Assembly (NCBI RefSeq): GCF_002217285.1
Contig: NZ_MUGW01000029.1
Location: 97,383 to 161,382 of the forward strand
Length of the DNA stretch: 64,000 nucleotides
DNA from: Flavobacterium hercynium
GTDB lineage: Bacteria; Bacteroidota; Bacteroidia; Flavobacteriales; Flavobacteriaceae
Direction of reading: 5' to 3'
The notes beneath the pieces are model-generated. The model worked only from the letters and a program-made list of their open reading frames with translations, was not told the origin of the DNA and made no database searches. This document shows, piece by piece, positions 1 through 9,997 of the stretch. Position numbers and translations under genes: made by a program. Within the stretch, counting starts at the first letter, position 1, and each line of letters opens with the position of its first letter.

Positions 1-947
1 CTCATTTGTTTAAATAAAACAGGCCCTTTGCTTTGCTTCTTAATCAAAATGGCTAATAACGGATAGAGCCATGATAAAATGAAAATAATTACCAGCAGGC
101 TAAAAGCAATATCAAATATTCGCTTAATTAATCGGTTGTAGGCATTTTGCAGCGGCTCAAAGCGGGGTTTGATAACATGGAAATTATTTAAATTACCGGA
201 GTTAAAATGTTTTTTTGAAATGGATGAAAAATCAGGAACAAATTTCAGACGCATACAATATTTATCCCCCAGCTCAAAAAAGTAATTCAAGTCTGAAATA
301 AAATCCGGTTTGGATACAATGTACAACTCATCGATTTTTTCTTCAGATGCGTTATGAATAGCTTCTATTAGTGCTGCGCTAAATTGTTCGTTGTTTTTGT
401 ATTGTGCAGCTGAATTTTCGTTGAGAATACCCACAAAGTGAATAAAAAAAGAATTACTCTCTAAATGCGATGCTAATTCGATACTCGTTTTATTAAATCC
501 CCATATCGCGACTGTATACCGTTTGAAAACCCACCCTTTTATTTTTTCTATTATTACAGTAAATAAAATTCTGGACAGTAAAAAATAGAGCAGTAAAAAA
601 CTTAATTGAAATAAATTTGCCCTGCTTTTAAAAAAATGCAGCACATCATCCTGAAATATAAAGATGTAACTGTGCCACAGAATTCTTTGTGTAAAAAAAG
701 CACGCCAGCTGTTACGAAAAAAAGTTTCCAGATTAAATAAAACGTCTACTTTATACAATTGAAAATAGGTAACGGCGAATAACCAGCTTAAAATTGTAAT
801 GGGGATCATCTTGTCCAAAAATAAGGCATTCCAGCCTATTCTTTCTTCGCTTGCAAATTTTAGGAACAATATCGTACCCAAAATCATAGCGATCATGTCT
901 GCAATAGCACAGCAAATTATAAAGGTAAATTTATGTCTGTTTCGCAT
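1..947 (-). CDS. Undecaprenyl-phosphate sugar phosphotransferase (WcaJ-like), 3' end outside window
   Basis: Open frame from the ATG at 947 that runs off the left edge (315 codons visible). Family role: transfers a sugar-1-phosphate to undecaprenyl phosphate at the inner membrane and so starts each exopolysaccharide repeat unit. Seen: hydrophobic segments near residues 8-30, 45-65 and 115-140, a Rossmann-like middle domain (about 145-260), then the typical entry to the sugar-transferase domain with RLIKRIFDIAFSLLVII followed by SKGPVLFKQ. The catalytic C-terminus is missing only because the window ends. It overlaps the VanZ-like gene by 17 nt and is the last visible gene of the EPS operon. 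Sugar specificity cannot be read. Confidence 0.85.
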   Translation of the reverse strand, partial: MRNRHKFTFIICCAIADMIAMILGTILFLKFASEERIGWNALFLDKMIPITILSWLFAVTYFQLYKVDVLFNLETFFRNSWRAFFTQRILWHSYIFIFQDDVLHFFKSRANLFQLSFLLLYFLLSRILFTVIIEKIKGWVFKRYTVAIWGFNKTSIELASHLESNSFFIHFVGILNENSAAQYKNNEQFSAALIEAIHNASEEKIDELYIVSKPDFISDLNYFFELGDKYCMRLKFVPDFSSISKKHFNSGNLNNFHVIKPRFEPLQNAYNRLIKRIFDIAFSLLVIIFILSWLYPLLAILIKKQSKGPVLFKQM

Positions 948-1347
948 TTCTTATTTTTTTTAATAAATTGTAACCTATTAGCCCTACTATACTTCCTGCA
1001 ATTCCAAAAAAAACATCTATTAAAGTCGGACTTCTTCTAATAACTATAAATTGTCCTGCTTCTGCTATGCAAATAATTAGTGCTGCGACACTTATATTTT
1101 GTATAAAATTGATCTTTTTGTGCTTTTCTGCTCTATTTGAATTCCTGAAATCAGAATAAGCTTCGAGTAAGAAGCCAACCGCTACAAAAGGAACAGCGGT
1201 TCGTAAATTGTAATAACGATTGCTCCATTGTAAAAGCCAGTTGGGTAAATACGTTTCACTTCTTAGACTGGAATCCGGAATCCAGGAAAAATAAAAAACG
1301 ATACTAATAACCAGAAGCAGTGCCAACATTATTGTTTTATGAGACAT
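931..1347 (-). CDS. VanZ-like membrane protein
   Basis: 138 aa with about four hydrophobic segments. The family pattern is visible: a C-terminal half with an acidic residue and Gln in a helix (IAEAGQFIV), an Arg (RRSPT), then Asp (LIDVFFGIAGSIVG) before the last helix. VanZ-like proteins are named after the teicoplanin-resistance gene, but most have no known function. It lies between the BY-kinase and the initiating transferase, overlapping the latter by 17 nt, so it is co-transcribed with the exopolysaccharide genes. I infer a role linked to polysaccharide or cell-envelope assembly; no catalytic function is claimed. Confidence 0.75.
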   Translation of the reverse strand: MSHKTIMLALLLVISIVFYFSWIPDSSLRSETYLPNWLLQWSNRYYNLRTAVPFVAVGFLLEAYSDFRNSNRAEKHKKINFIQNISVAALIICIAEAGQFIVIRRSPTLIDVFFGIAGSIVGLIGYNLLKKIRNAKQT

Positions 1348-1410
1348 TTTGAATTATTTATTTTTAGCATATATGATTTTGTTTGTCTGAGTTGTTTTTA
1401 TCCAAGCGTA

Positions 1411-3756
1411 TTAACTTAAACTTCTTTTGTAAATCAAACCTCTTTTGTACCAAGGCTCCTTAACTTTTGCTTCCTGATATTCATAGCCGTATTTTAATCC
1501 GTAACCATATCCGTAGGCTCTTTTCATATTTACAGCGTTGATCAGGATACCAACATTTTTTAGGAGGTCTTTTTTAATAAAATTATTTACATGAACTAAA
1601 TTACTCTTATCCGTATAATCATATTTTACAACGAATACAGTAACATCGGCTAAATAGCTAAAATTGAGCGTGTCCGAAACAATCTGCACGGGAGCAGAAT
1701 CCAGTATTATAAAATCATAAAGGTCTTTTGCTTCTTCAATTAAAGCTTCAAAATTAGAATTGGATATTAATTGAGAAGGATTCGGAGGTGTTTGTCCAGT
1801 AAAAAGAATATCAAGCGTATGAGAAAAATTGGTGTCTTTTTTCAGAAATGCTTTCCAGTCATTACTTTTATTCGCTAAAAAATTAGTAAGTCCTGCTTCG
1901 TTTTTATCTATTTTAAAATAGTCATGTAATTGAGGATTTCTTAAATCAACACCAATCAGTAAGACTTTTTTATTATGATTGCTCAGTGTAATCGCATTAT
2001 GAAAGGCACTAAACGATTTTCCTTCGCCCTGAATAGAGGACGTAAACAATATAACATCTCCCTTATTATCCTTTTTTCTGGGCAGTAAATAGGATACATT
2101 CGAAACCAGAGCACGACTTGCTTCTGCAATTAAGGAACGTGAAGTAGCGGTGTTGTCTAACTTTTCGCTGGTATCTATTTTAGGTATGAATCCTAAAATA
2201 GGAATATTGGTCATTACTTTTTGAATATCTTCTTCATTGTGTATTTTGGTATCTAAAGTCAAACGAAGATAGATTACTCCAAAAGGAAGCAGAAATCCCA
2301 ATAAAAAAGAGGCTGATAAAAAGGATATGGGCTGTGGGAAAATTGCAGAGTAATTGGTTTCCGGAGCATTTAAAGTCTTTAGATTCGATTCTAAAATAGC
2401 GCTGTTTAAAACAGCTTCTTCTTTTTTTTGCAATAATGCCACATAGGTTTCTACCTTCATCGTTAGATCATTATTGATATTGCCCAATACTTTATCTTTT
2501 GTGGGAAGACTTTTGATATTGGAATCCGTAATGCTTTTTTCGGTTTTGTTAACCCGATTGTTTTGATTTAAAAAGTTCAAATATCCATCTAAAGTATTCA
2601 AAATCTGTTGCTTTTGATTCTGTAATTGGGTTATTAAAGCGATGTAGGCCGGATTGTTTTTTTGCGCTCTTTGCAGAATTACTTCACTTTCCATAAGTGT
2701 AGCATTATAATCCGAAAGCATCTGATTGACTGTGGGTGCATCTAAATTATAATCGGTACCCAGCGTCTGGGCTTCACCAGATTTTTTGATGCTGCTAATC
2801 GCGTAATAAGTCAGCTTAATTTGCTTTTCATTAAGCAAAGAAGTCTCTTTCTTCTGGCTTCTATCGGCGGTTTGTTCGACGATGTAGCTATTCATTACGC
2901 CTATATCATTATTTTGCAGGTACTTTTCTTTGACGCTTTCGATCGAATCTTTTTCTTTGGTAAAGTTTTTTATTCTTTGATTTAAGTAAGCAACCGTATT
3001 GGTAAATAATTTTTGTTTGTTGATTACAATATTTTTATCCAGTAAAAAGATAATTTCATTTAATATTTTTCTTGAAAGCACAGGACTTGATCCGGTATGT
3101 TTTAATTCTACTGTTCCTTTTAGCTTTTCATCAGCTAAAACGCTAAGCGATGTTTTAAGATTTTTTAAGGCAATTGCCGTAGGTTCCATGCTTACTTTAT
3201 AGTCACTTTCAAAATAATACGATGGATTCTTCATTGCCTTTTCAGACAATATAATTTTAAATGGTAAATCTTTTACAGACTGATTTCCTTCATATCCTTG
3301 TATTCTATAAACTTCCTTAGTTTCTGTATCGGTTATTACAAATCCCTCTTTATTTACTTTTATATCGTAAGAAGTAAGTGGCAGCGAATCTTTAGAAACC
3401 GTCAATTTTAAAATAAAAGGAACCTGATTTACTTTATGATTTTGAACTGTATATACCTTCTCAAAATAGCTCACATTTAAATTTACCTTTTTTATAACGC
3501 TCAGTAGAAATTCATTAGACGTAACTAACCTGATTTCTTCTTCTAAATTATCTTCATCATTTTTTTGACTTGTACTGATGGTAATTATTTTGGTTTTGTC
3601 TTCTTGTTTTTTATCAATAAAAATCAAAGCTGATGTCTGATAGGTAGGCGGTACTACTTTGATAAAAATAAAACCTGCACTTACACACAAAATAAGGCTT
3701 AGCAAAAACCATGGCCAGTAGTGTAAATACTTTAGAAATTCTTTTTTAAAATCCAT
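1411..3756 (-). CDS. Wzc-type polysaccharide co-polymerase / BY-kinase
   Basis: 781 aa. The N-terminal Wzz domain has a membrane helix at about 15-35, a long periplasmic coiled-coil region (about 230-450) and a second helix near 480-500. The C-terminal cytoplasmic bacterial tyrosine kinase has Walker A SIQGEGKS (about 574-581), Walker A' GVDLRNPQ (about 601-608) and Walker B FIILDSAP (about 680). The C-terminus is tyrosine-rich (AYGYGYGLKYGYEYQ), the usual autophosphorylation cluster. Family role: controls chain length and export of the exopolysaccharide together with the Wza exporter encoded just upstream (45 nt gap). No low-molecular-weight tyrosine phosphatase gene is visible in this window. 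Confidence 0.93.
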   Translation of the reverse strand: MDFKKEFLKYLHYWPWFLLSLILCVSAGFIFIKVVPPTYQTSALIFIDKKQEDKTKIITISTSQKNDEDNLEEEIRLVTSNEFLLSVIKKVNLNVSYFEKVYTVQNHKVNQVPFILKLTVSKDSLPLTSYDIKVNKEGFVITDTETKEVYRIQGYEGNQSVKDLPFKIILSEKAMKNPSYYFESDYKVSMEPTAIALKNLKTSLSVLADEKLKGTVELKHTGSSPVLSRKILNEIIFLLDKNIVINKQKLFTNTVAYLNQRIKNFTKEKDSIESVKEKYLQNNDIGVMNSYIVEQTADRSQKKETSLLNEKQIKLTYYAISSIKKSGEAQTLGTDYNLDAPTVNQMLSDYNATLMESEVILQRAQKNNPAYIALITQLQNQKQQILNTLDGYLNFLNQNNRVNKTEKSITDSNIKSLPTKDKVLGNINNDLTMKVETYVALLQKKEEAVLNSAILESNLKTLNAPETNYSAIFPQPISFLSASFLLGFLLPFGVIYLRLTLDTKIHNEEDIQKVMTNIPILGFIPKIDTSEKLDNTATSRSLIAEASRALVSNVSYLLPRKKDNKGDVILFTSSIQGEGKSFSAFHNAITLSNHNKKVLLIGVDLRNPQLHDYFKIDKNEAGLTNFLANKSNDWKAFLKKDTNFSHTLDILFTGQTPPNPSQLISNSNFEALIEEAKDLYDFIILDSAPVQIVSDTLNFSYLADVTVFVVKYDYTDKSNLVHVNNFIKKDLLKNVGILINAVNMKRAYGYGYGLKYGYEYQEAKVKEPWYKRGLIYKRSLS

Positions 3757-3801
3757 AATTTTTTATTTAGATATATTCGGATGAATAATAAAATGTATAA
3801 A

Positions 3802-4569
3802 TCAATTTACAATCAATAAAATGACTGCCAGAAGAGAAGCTGTAATACCCAGCAATTGAATAGGATCTCTGATCACGCCTCCGCTGTTTACTTTTAATTT
3901 ATTGGGCGTTACCACAATAACATCATTTTGTCTGATTCGGTAATGGGGATTATTCATCCATCCTGCCGTAGTCAGGTCTATATGATAGACTAAACGTTTT
4001 CCGTCTATTTCACGAATAAGTTTTACATCATTTCGTATCGCCCAATATGTTAGATCTTTTGCCAGTCCTATGGCATTCAGTAAACTAATAGATTCTTCGC
4101 TAAAAGCAATTACACCCGGAGAATTGACTTCTCCCAAAATGGTAAATTTATTATTGAGCACTCGAACCTGAACTGTAGGATTGACTAAATAACCTTCCTT
4201 TATCAGACGTTCTTTTATTTTGAGCTCCGCTTCTGTCGGGGTTAGACCTGTCAATGTTATTTCGTTTAAAACCGGTAAAGTAATATTTCCTGTAGGCGTA
4301 ACCAGATAACCGGACAGTTTCATCATTTCTACTGAGTTTTGCGAATTCGAAATGCCGGCATTTAAATTAAAAGGCGCCGCAACCAAAGGATTAAGATCCC
4401 CAATATCAACTTTTAAGATATCATTAGGCTGAATTTTTGTCGAGGTATAATTTAAGTTTGAATTAGCATACATGTCTAAATCCTGCATATACAATGTTTG
4501 TTTCTTGGTTGTACAAGATTGAAGCAGCAATAAAAACAGCAAGCTCATCAAAAGGAAAATTTTCTTCAT
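3802..4569 (-). CDS. Wza-like polysaccharide export lipoprotein
   Basis: 255 aa. Lipoprotein signal with hydrophobic core and lipobox LLLLQSC, predicting lipidated Cys19. It then has a polysaccharide biosynthesis/export domain (KIQPNDILKVDIGDLNP at about 45-60) and a SLBB-like domain (VRVLNNKFTILGEVNSPGVI). A hydrophobic C-terminal helix (LLGITASLLAVILLIVN) is present; such a tail is common in Bacteroidota Wza proteins. Role: outer-membrane channel for exopolysaccharide, working with the BY-kinase encoded 45 nt downstream. Shorter than E. coli Wza (about 380 aa), which is usual for this phylum. Confidence 0.92.
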   Translation of the reverse strand: MKKIFLLMSLLFLLLLQSCTTKKQTLYMQDLDMYANSNLNYTSTKIQPNDILKVDIGDLNPLVAAPFNLNAGISNSQNSVEMMKLSGYLVTPTGNITLPVLNEITLTGLTPTEAELKIKERLIKEGYLVNPTVQVRVLNNKFTILGEVNSPGVIAFSEESISLLNAIGLAKDLTYWAIRNDVKLIREIDGKRLVYHIDLTTAGWMNNPHYRIRQNDVIVVTPNKLKVNSGGVIRDPIQLLGITASLLAVILLIVN

Positions 4570-4611
4570 ATTAATCGTAGTATAAATTATTTTTAAGGAC
4601 TTCTTTATTTT

Positions 4612-5361
4612 CTAATGCACGATGTATTGTCTTAAAGCAATCGTTTTTTTAAGAAAGACAACCGCAATTGCAGCTAAACCGTGAAACTTGTAAATTTTGT
4701 AATCTTCATGTAAAACTTCAAAAGCACGTTTTAGGCTGGTGCTCATGCCTCCCATTCTCATTTTAACGATATAGGCATCGATGTAACTCATTCTAATTTT
4801 GTATTTGTACAGGTATCGAAGCAGAAATTCAGTATCAGAGGCAATTTTAAAATCGAGATTATACAAGCCATTTTTATCAATTACAGCTTTCTTTAAGTAT
4901 ACTGTGGGATGCAAAGGCAACCAACCCGATCTTATCTTTTTGAGACTAAAGATGCCTCCTATGCGGTCACGGATTAAAGACTCGTGTTCATCATTCGAAA
5001 CATATACGCCATCACCATAAACACCATCGATATTGGGTTCACGGGCAAAACGGGCAGCGATTCTCTGAATAGCCTTTTTATCATAAAATTCATCATCAGA
5101 ATGCATTAGACCAATAACATCACCAGTTGCTAACTGAAGTCCTTTGTTGATGGCATCGTACATACCTTTATCAGGCTCAGAAATGTATTTAAAAATACGA
5201 TCCTTGTACGACTCTATTATTTCTTTGGTTCCATCTGTAGAATTACCATCAATAATAATGTATTCTATGTTTTGATAATTTTGTTCTAACACACTTTGAA
5301 TGGCTTTTTCGATAGTAGCCTTGCGATTAAAACATACCGTTATTATAGTTATTCTTATCAT
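4612..5361 (-). CDS. Glycosyltransferase family 2
   Basis: 249 aa, GT-A fold. Nucleotide-binding start ITIITVCFNRKATIEKAIQS, then YIIIDGNSTDGTKEII, and the metal/nucleotide motif LMHSDDE (about 87-93). Resembles the WcaA/TuaG-like GT2 enzymes of exopolysaccharide clusters that use NDP-sugars at the cytoplasmic face of the membrane. Sits between the UDP-xylose synthase gene (120 nt gap) and wza (42 nt gap) in the same operon. Donor and acceptor are not predictable from sequence. Confidence 0.88.
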   Translation of the reverse strand: MIRITIITVCFNRKATIEKAIQSVLEQNYQNIEYIIIDGNSTDGTKEIIESYKDRIFKYISEPDKGMYDAINKGLQLATGDVIGLMHSDDEFYDKKAIQRIAARFAREPNIDGVYGDGVYVSNDEHESLIRDRIGGIFSLKKIRSGWLPLHPTVYLKKAVIDKNGLYNLDFKIASDTEFLLRYLYKYKIRMSYIDAYIVKMRMGGMSTSLKRAFEVLHEDYKIYKFHGLAAIAVVFLKKTIALRQYIVH

Positions 5362-5481
5362 AATAATTCTTTTTAAGGATAATATTTACCTGAATTTAAA
5401 GAGTGCAAAAACCTGACTCCTCAACATTCATTGGGAAAAGAGAGCAGCACTAAATCGTTTTATTTTGTAAAAAGCGGGCTG

Positions 5482-6426
5482 TTATAACTTTAGAAGCAGT
5501 GTGTCAAAATAGCTGATAGTTGCAGCCAGCCCTACTTTCAATTGTATTTTGGGTTCCCAGCCATTGAGTTTGTTTTTTGCTAAGGAAATATCCGGTTGTC
5601 TTTGTTTGGGATCATCCTGAGGCAAATCAAGATGAATTATTTTTGAATTTGAACCTGTTAATTCAATAATAGTCTGAGCCAGTTCGAGCATTGTAAATTC
5701 ATTTGGATTTCCAAGATTTACAGGCCCTAAAAAATCAAGGGACGAATCCATCATTCGTATCATTCCTTCTACTAAATCATCAACATATTGAAACGAACGG
5801 GTTTGTAAACCATCACCAAAAACGGTAATATCTTTTCCCAGCAATGCCTGCACAATAAAATTAGAAACTACTCTGCCGTCTGCCGGATTCATATTAGGAC
5901 CATACGTATTAAAAATCCGGATGATTTTAATCGCAACCTTATTCTGATTGTGATAATCCATAAACAAAGTCTCAGCACAACGCTTGCCCTCATCGTAACA
6001 GGAACGAATTCCAATCGGGTTTACGTGTCCCCAATAACTTTCGGTTTGAGGATGTACCAGCGGATCACCATAAACCTCACTCGTACTAGCCTGCAATACC
6101 TTAGCGTTGACACGTTTGGCTAATCCGAGCACGTTTATAGCGCCCATAACAGACGTTTTTATTGTCTTTATGGGATTATATTGGTAATGCACCGGAGATG
6201 CCGGACACGCCAGATTGTAAATTTCATCGACCTCAGCATAATAAGGTTCTGTTATATCGTGTCTTACCATTTCAAAATACGGGTTATCGAGCAGTTCAAT
6301 TATATTGGATTTTGCTCCCGTAAAGTAATTGTCCAGACAAATCACTTCATTTCCTTCATTCAACAATCTTTTACACAAATGCGAACCTACAAATCCGGCT
6401 CCCCCAGTTATTAATATTTTCTTCAT
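5482..6426 (-). CDS. UDP-glucuronate decarboxylase (UDP-xylose synthase), SDR family
   Basis: 314 aa. Extended SDR with NAD-binding [10 protein letters not shown] (8-17), the UXS-type segment [12 protein letters not shown], and catalytic Tyr144/Lys148 in SCYDEGKR, a motif characteristic of UDP-xylose synthases; [19 protein letters not shown] is also UXS-like. Converts UDP-glucuronate to UDP-xylose. Its substrate would be made by the UDP-glucose 6-dehydrogenase at 17163-18575 in the same operon, which supports the call. It overlaps the start of its upstream neighbour's stop by 4 nt. The alternative, another NDP-sugar epimerase, is less likely. Confidence 0.88.
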   Translation of the reverse strand: MKKILITGGAGFVGSHLCKRLLNEGNEVICLDNYFTGAKSNIIELLDNPYFEMVRHDITEPYYAEVDEIYNLACPASPVHYQYNPIKTIKTSVMGAINVLGLAKRVNAKVLQASTSEVYGDPLVHPQTESYWGHVNPIGIRSCYDEGKRCAETLFMDYHNQNKVAIKIIRIFNTYGPNMNPADGRVVSNFIVQALLGKDITVFGDGLQTRSFQYVDDLVEGMIRMMDSSLDFLGPVNLGNPNEFTMLELAQTIIELTGSNSKIIHLDLPQDDPKQRQPDISLAKNKLNGWEPKIQLKVGLAATISYFDTLLLKL

Positions 6427-7253
6427 TTTAATTCTATGTTATTTTTGAATGAATCGACTTTGGTCTGAATTTGAAAAAAGTAATGCGACTTAAAACGTGC
6501 CAGATAAAAGCCCTGCTTACCATCTAAAAAACCTAATTTTAAAAAGTAAACTCCTAAAAAATAAACTGCCGGAAGTAATCCTGTGTTGAGAAGACCGTAT
6601 TTAATTTTTTGATTGACGGATAAAAAAGCATTTTTAGTTTGCTTCAGCTGCAAATAGCGTTGCGCTTCCCAGGTAGAATACGCATTGTGTTTTGCGATAT
6701 AATGTTCTAAATTTTTAAAATCTTTATGAACGACTTTCGATTTTATAACGCCAACCTTACCTTCGATAATAGGATGTTCGTGTACTTCCATATCCAGATG
6801 ACTCCACAAATCTTCTTCTACTTTTTCATACGCTCCTTTGGATTTCTTAAAAAGAGCTGACTTTTTAAATCCGTAACCGTACCTCATTTTTTTACCCATA
6901 AAATAGTTTTCAAACTGTATGGTAAAACCACTATAGGAATCATCCTGAGTTTTAAAAGCTATTTCGTCGATAAACTCATCCGTAACAAATTCATCGGCAT
7001 CTAAAAACAAAATCCACTCATTTAAAATTTTTGCATTTTGCATTGCCCAATTTCGTTTTTTTGGAAATTTGCCATTCCATTGAAATTGCAATACTTCAGC
7101 TCCCATGCCAGAAGCAATAGTCACAGTTTCATCAGTACTTCCTGAATCTACCACAATGATCTGAGTAAATCGCTTTAATTTATCCAGACAAGAGGGTAAA
7201 TTTAAAGCTTCGTTTTTGACGGAAACGATTACAGAAATTGGAATTTTATTCAA
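6423..7253 (-). CDS. Glycosyltransferase family 2 (WaaE/KdtX-like)
   Basis: 276 aa. GT-A enzyme beginning [20 protein letters not shown], followed by [13 protein letters not shown] and the DxD-like [11 protein letters not shown] (about 80-90). The compact form with C-terminal [15 protein letters not shown] and a hydrophobic segment near 228-245 matches the WaaE (lipopolysaccharide core glucosyltransferase-like) branch. Overlaps UXS by 4 nt and the acetyltransferase by 8 nt, so translation is probably coupled. Role in the EPS repeat unit is inferred from context. Confidence 0.87.
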   Translation of the reverse strand: MNKIPISVIVSVKNEALNLPSCLDKLKRFTQIIVVDSGSTDETVTIASGMGAEVLQFQWNGKFPKKRNWAMQNAKILNEWILFLDADEFVTDEFIDEIAFKTQDDSYSGFTIQFENYFMGKKMRYGYGFKKSALFKKSKGAYEKVEEDLWSHLDMEVHEHPIIEGKVGVIKSKVVHKDFKNLEHYIAKHNAYSTWEAQRYLQLKQTKNAFLSVNQKIKYGLLNTGLLPAVYFLGVYFLKLGFLDGKQGFYLARFKSHYFFQIQTKVDSFKNNIELK

Positions 7254-7797
7254 AGCTTCTCGGTTTTATAAGTTTGGCAGGATTCCCTCCTACTATGGTA
7301 TTTTTTTCAACATTTTTGATCACTAGACTTCCTGCACCTACAACAGCATATTCGCCTACCGTTACACCCGGCATTATAAAAGCTCTCGCTCCGACAAAAA
7401 CACCTTTTTGTATTGTTATTTTACTTGTTATCAGGTTCATTGCTGGTTTATCAAAGGCATGAGTTCCCGTACACAAATACGCTTCCTGCCCAATCGTGGC
7501 GTGTTCAAATATTTCGATAGGGCCGAGTGTGTAGGCATTCGCCCGATCACCAAGACAGGCATGATCGTGCAGCGTTAGATTCCATGGAATTTGAATTCTT
7601 GCTCTTTGGTGTACAAATGGTTTTCCGTAAATTTTACAGCCAAATACTTTCAGCCAGAATATTCTCCAGACATTGGCCGGTTTTGGCGTCCAGCTGCAGA
7701 ATAAGATCCAGACATATTCCCAGAGTATCATTTTAATGCGCTGTTTTACAGACCAGGGCGAATCGTAGGGCGAATTTTGTGCATATTCCTGTTTCAT
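7246..7797 (-). CDS. WcaF-like hexapeptide acetyltransferase
   Basis: 183 aa. Contains the left-handed beta-helix hexapeptide pattern from about residue 60 (LGDRANAYTLGPIEIFEHATIGQEAY), a His-containing loop (CTGTHAFDKP), and the common ending VVGAGSLVIKNVEKNTIVGG. The N-terminus (VKQRIKMILWEYVWILFCSW) is typical of colanic-acid WcaF-type enzymes. Probably O-acetylates a sugar of the exopolysaccharide using acetyl-CoA. Only 2 nt separate its start from the stop of the upstream glycosyltransferase. Confidence 0.87.
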   Translation of the reverse strand: MKQEYAQNSPYDSPWSVKQRIKMILWEYVWILFCSWTPKPANVWRIFWLKVFGCKIYGKPFVHQRARIQIPWNLTLHDHACLGDRANAYTLGPIEIFEHATIGQEAYLCTGTHAFDKPAMNLITSKITIQKGVFVGARAFIMPGVTVGEYAVVGAGSLVIKNVEKNTIVGGNPAKLIKPRSFE

Positions 7798-7799
7798 TA

Positions 7800-8918
7800 C
7801 TAACTTGATTGGATTCTCATAGATTGAAACTCACTTAAAAATTCTGCTGCTAATTTTTCGGTAGAATGTGTCTCATTTACCATCAAACCTTTTTGTGCTA
7901 ACTCGTTCCTCCATTTCGGATTGTCTATTAAATCTTCCAGGTATTTACTCAAAATTTCGACTCTTTGTCTGGAGCGATGATCGAAACATAAACCATTTTT
8001 ATTATGAATTAAAAAATCTTTAAAACAGTCTAAATCAGAAACTATCGTGGCGCATCCCCAACTCATCGCTTCTAATGGTGAAACCCCAAAAGTTTCCCCT
8101 TGTTCTGCTACCGAAGGATATACAAATACGGCGGCTTTTGAGTATAGTTTGTTTAATTTATCGATATCAAAAACAGGTTCTAAAAATATTACCTTGCTGT
8201 TTTTGGCTAACGTTTTTAATTCAGACAAATAAGCGTCTCCGCCGCCTCCTGTTTCTGTAGAATAAGGTCCTACAATAAGCAATTGCCAATCTTTTGCGTG
8301 AAGCGCCGCAAAAGATTTTATTAAAATATCTAAGCCTTTTTCAGGATGTATTCGTCCGGTATATAATATTATTTTTTCTTTTTTAGAAAAGTCAATCGGA
8401 GTTGAATTTTTAAATGGTAATGTATTTGGAATCATAACTACTTTGTTGAAGTATTCCTGATCAATTTCCTCTTTTATTGCTTTTGCCACGGGACTTGAAT
8501 TGGCTCTTAATCGGGCGTTTTTGGTATAAAACTTCATTTGCCCTTTTGGCATTCTAGCCACATCGATCATACACTTTTGTTTTTGTTTTGAGGATAATAA
8601 AATAGGAAGCCAAAAAGTATTAGAAACAATAATATCCGTATTACCGGCAATTTTGCGAACGGCTTTCAGGGTATAAAAAAAATCTAAAATCTTGAGGATA
8701 ATTCCTGAAGATGGCGACTTATATCCTTTTACACGAACGTGATGAATTCCGGCTTCGTTTTCGGCATTCAAAAATCCTTTGTATGATTTTGAGATGTAAT
8801 TTACTTCGTGACCCCGACTAACAAATTCTTTTGCTAAACCGTACCATCTTTTTTCTACGGCTCCTCCTAATAATGGCGGTATCGGAAAAAATGCACCCTG
8901 AACTATTGTTATTTTCAT
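7800..8918 (-). CDS. Glycosyltransferase family 4
   Basis: 372 aa, GT-B fold. N-terminal domain starts with a glycine-rich acceptor loop (FFPIPPLLGGAVEKRWY). The C-terminal donor domain has ILYTGRIHPEKGLDILI and the E-x7-E motif ETFGVSPLEAMSWG near 285-300. Retaining enzyme, probably using one of the UDP- or GDP-sugars made in this operon. Overlaps the next gene by 4 nt. Linkage specificity unknown. Confidence 0.87.
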   Translation of the reverse strand: MKITIVQGAFFPIPPLLGGAVEKRWYGLAKEFVSRGHEVNYISKSYKGFLNAENEAGIHHVRVKGYKSPSSGIILKILDFFYTLKAVRKIAGNTDIIVSNTFWLPILLSSKQKQKCMIDVARMPKGQMKFYTKNARLRANSSPVAKAIKEEIDQEYFNKVVMIPNTLPFKNSTPIDFSKKEKIILYTGRIHPEKGLDILIKSFAALHAKDWQLLIVGPYSTETGGGGDAYLSELKTLAKNSKVIFLEPVFDIDKLNKLYSKAAVFVYPSVAEQGETFGVSPLEAMSWGCATIVSDLDCFKDFLIHNKNGLCFDHRSRQRVEILSKYLEDLIDNPKWRNELAQKGLMVNETHSTEKLAAEFLSEFQSMRIQSS

Positions 8919-9997
8919 TGCTTTAATAAAGTGTTATATAATTCAATCATTTTTTTGCCTATAATCATAATGTCATATTTATCTTTGACCAGTTTTTGTC
9001 CGTTTTCACCCATTGTTTCCAGTAAATTGGGGGATGCTGTAAAGGCTTCCTTCAGACTCTCTTCTAAATTTAATACTGATAAATCAATCCACCAGCCGCA
9101 TTCATGTGTTTTTAGATCTTCCCAGGGTGTTCCCATTGTAGTTATTACAGGTACACCAACTGCTAGTGCTTCTGCTACTACAATTCCAAAGTTTTCGCTG
9201 TATGTAGGCAAAACCATAATATCTGCGGAGCGCAAAAAATTCCATTTTGCTTCCTGATACACTGCTCCAACAAAATATACATTTTTTAAATCGAGACAGC
9301 TTCCTATTAGGCTTTCAATATAATCGGCATTTCCGTTTCCGGCTATTTCCAGAATCCAGCCTTTGGTATCGCAATTTCGCCAGGCTTCCAACAAAATTTC
9401 AATTCCTTTTTTGGGATGAATACGGGATAAAAACACCATTTTTTTGGTTCCGTACAGTTTCTTATTTTTTTTAATATCGCTTAAATAAATTCCGTTTGGA
9501 ATGGTATAAATAGGGTTTTTAAATCCCAATTCGAGAAGATTTTCAGCTTCCATCTGAGCCGTTGCATGCAGGCAGGCAGATTGTTCGATGGCTTTTTTTT
9601 GGTATAAATACAGCGCCAGTTTTTTCTTTAACGGATTATGAGCCAAAATCCAGGGTTCTAGCATACCATGAGGTGAAATAATGACTTTGATGCCCAGTTT
9701 TTGTGCTGTGTTCTGAAAACCCCAATTTTGAGGACTCCAGATTCCATTAATGTGTACAATATCCGGTCTTTCACTTTGAAGAAAAGCATGAAATTCTTTA
9801 ATTAAAGAAAACCAGCGCAATATTCCGTTATGAAAAAACTTTATGCCCACGCCATCAATCGTTATGGGATCGCTGGACATTCCGGTTGCTATACTAAACG
9901 TGGTGTCATGTTTTAGTGCTTTACTCAGCAAACGTATATACTCTGTTGTTCCGCCGCCACTTTTATCGATACTGGCTATATAATGAATTACTTTCAT
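8915..9997 (-). CDS. Glycosyltransferase family 4
   Basis: 360 aa, GT-B fold. N-terminus KVIHYIASIDKSGGGTTEYI shows the glycine-rich loop; the donor domain has FLSRIHPKKGIEILLEAW and E-x7-E in SENFGIVVAEALAVGVPV. Resembles WcaL/WbaZ-like retaining transferases of polysaccharide clusters. Its coding sequence overlaps both flanking transferase genes by 4 nt, indicating tight translational coupling in the assembly-line order. Confidence 0.87.
   Translation of the reverse strand: MKVIHYIASIDKSGGGTTEYIRLLSKALKHDTTFSIATGMSSDPITIDGVGIKFFHNGILRWFSLIKEFHAFLQSERPDIVHINGIWSPQNWGFQNTAQKLGIKVIISPHGMLEPWILAHNPLKKKLALYLYQKKAIEQSACLHATAQMEAENLLELGFKNPIYTIPNGIYLSDIKKNKKLYGTKKMVFLSRIHPKKGIEILLEAWRNCDTKGWILEIAGNGNADYIESLIGSCLDLKNVYFVGAVYQEAKWNFLRSADIMVLPTYSENFGIVVAEALAVGVPVITTMGTPWEDLKTHECGWWIDLSVLNLEESLKEAFTASPNLLETMGENGQKLVKDKYDIMIIGKKMIELYNTLLKQ

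Noticed and set aside
751..760. Single AATTGTATAA-like sites elsewhere (near 751, 13754, 14815, 47271)
   Set aside because: They lack the second repeat at 21 bp and a TACATTTG box at the right distance; isolated copies are expected by chance in AT-rich DNA.
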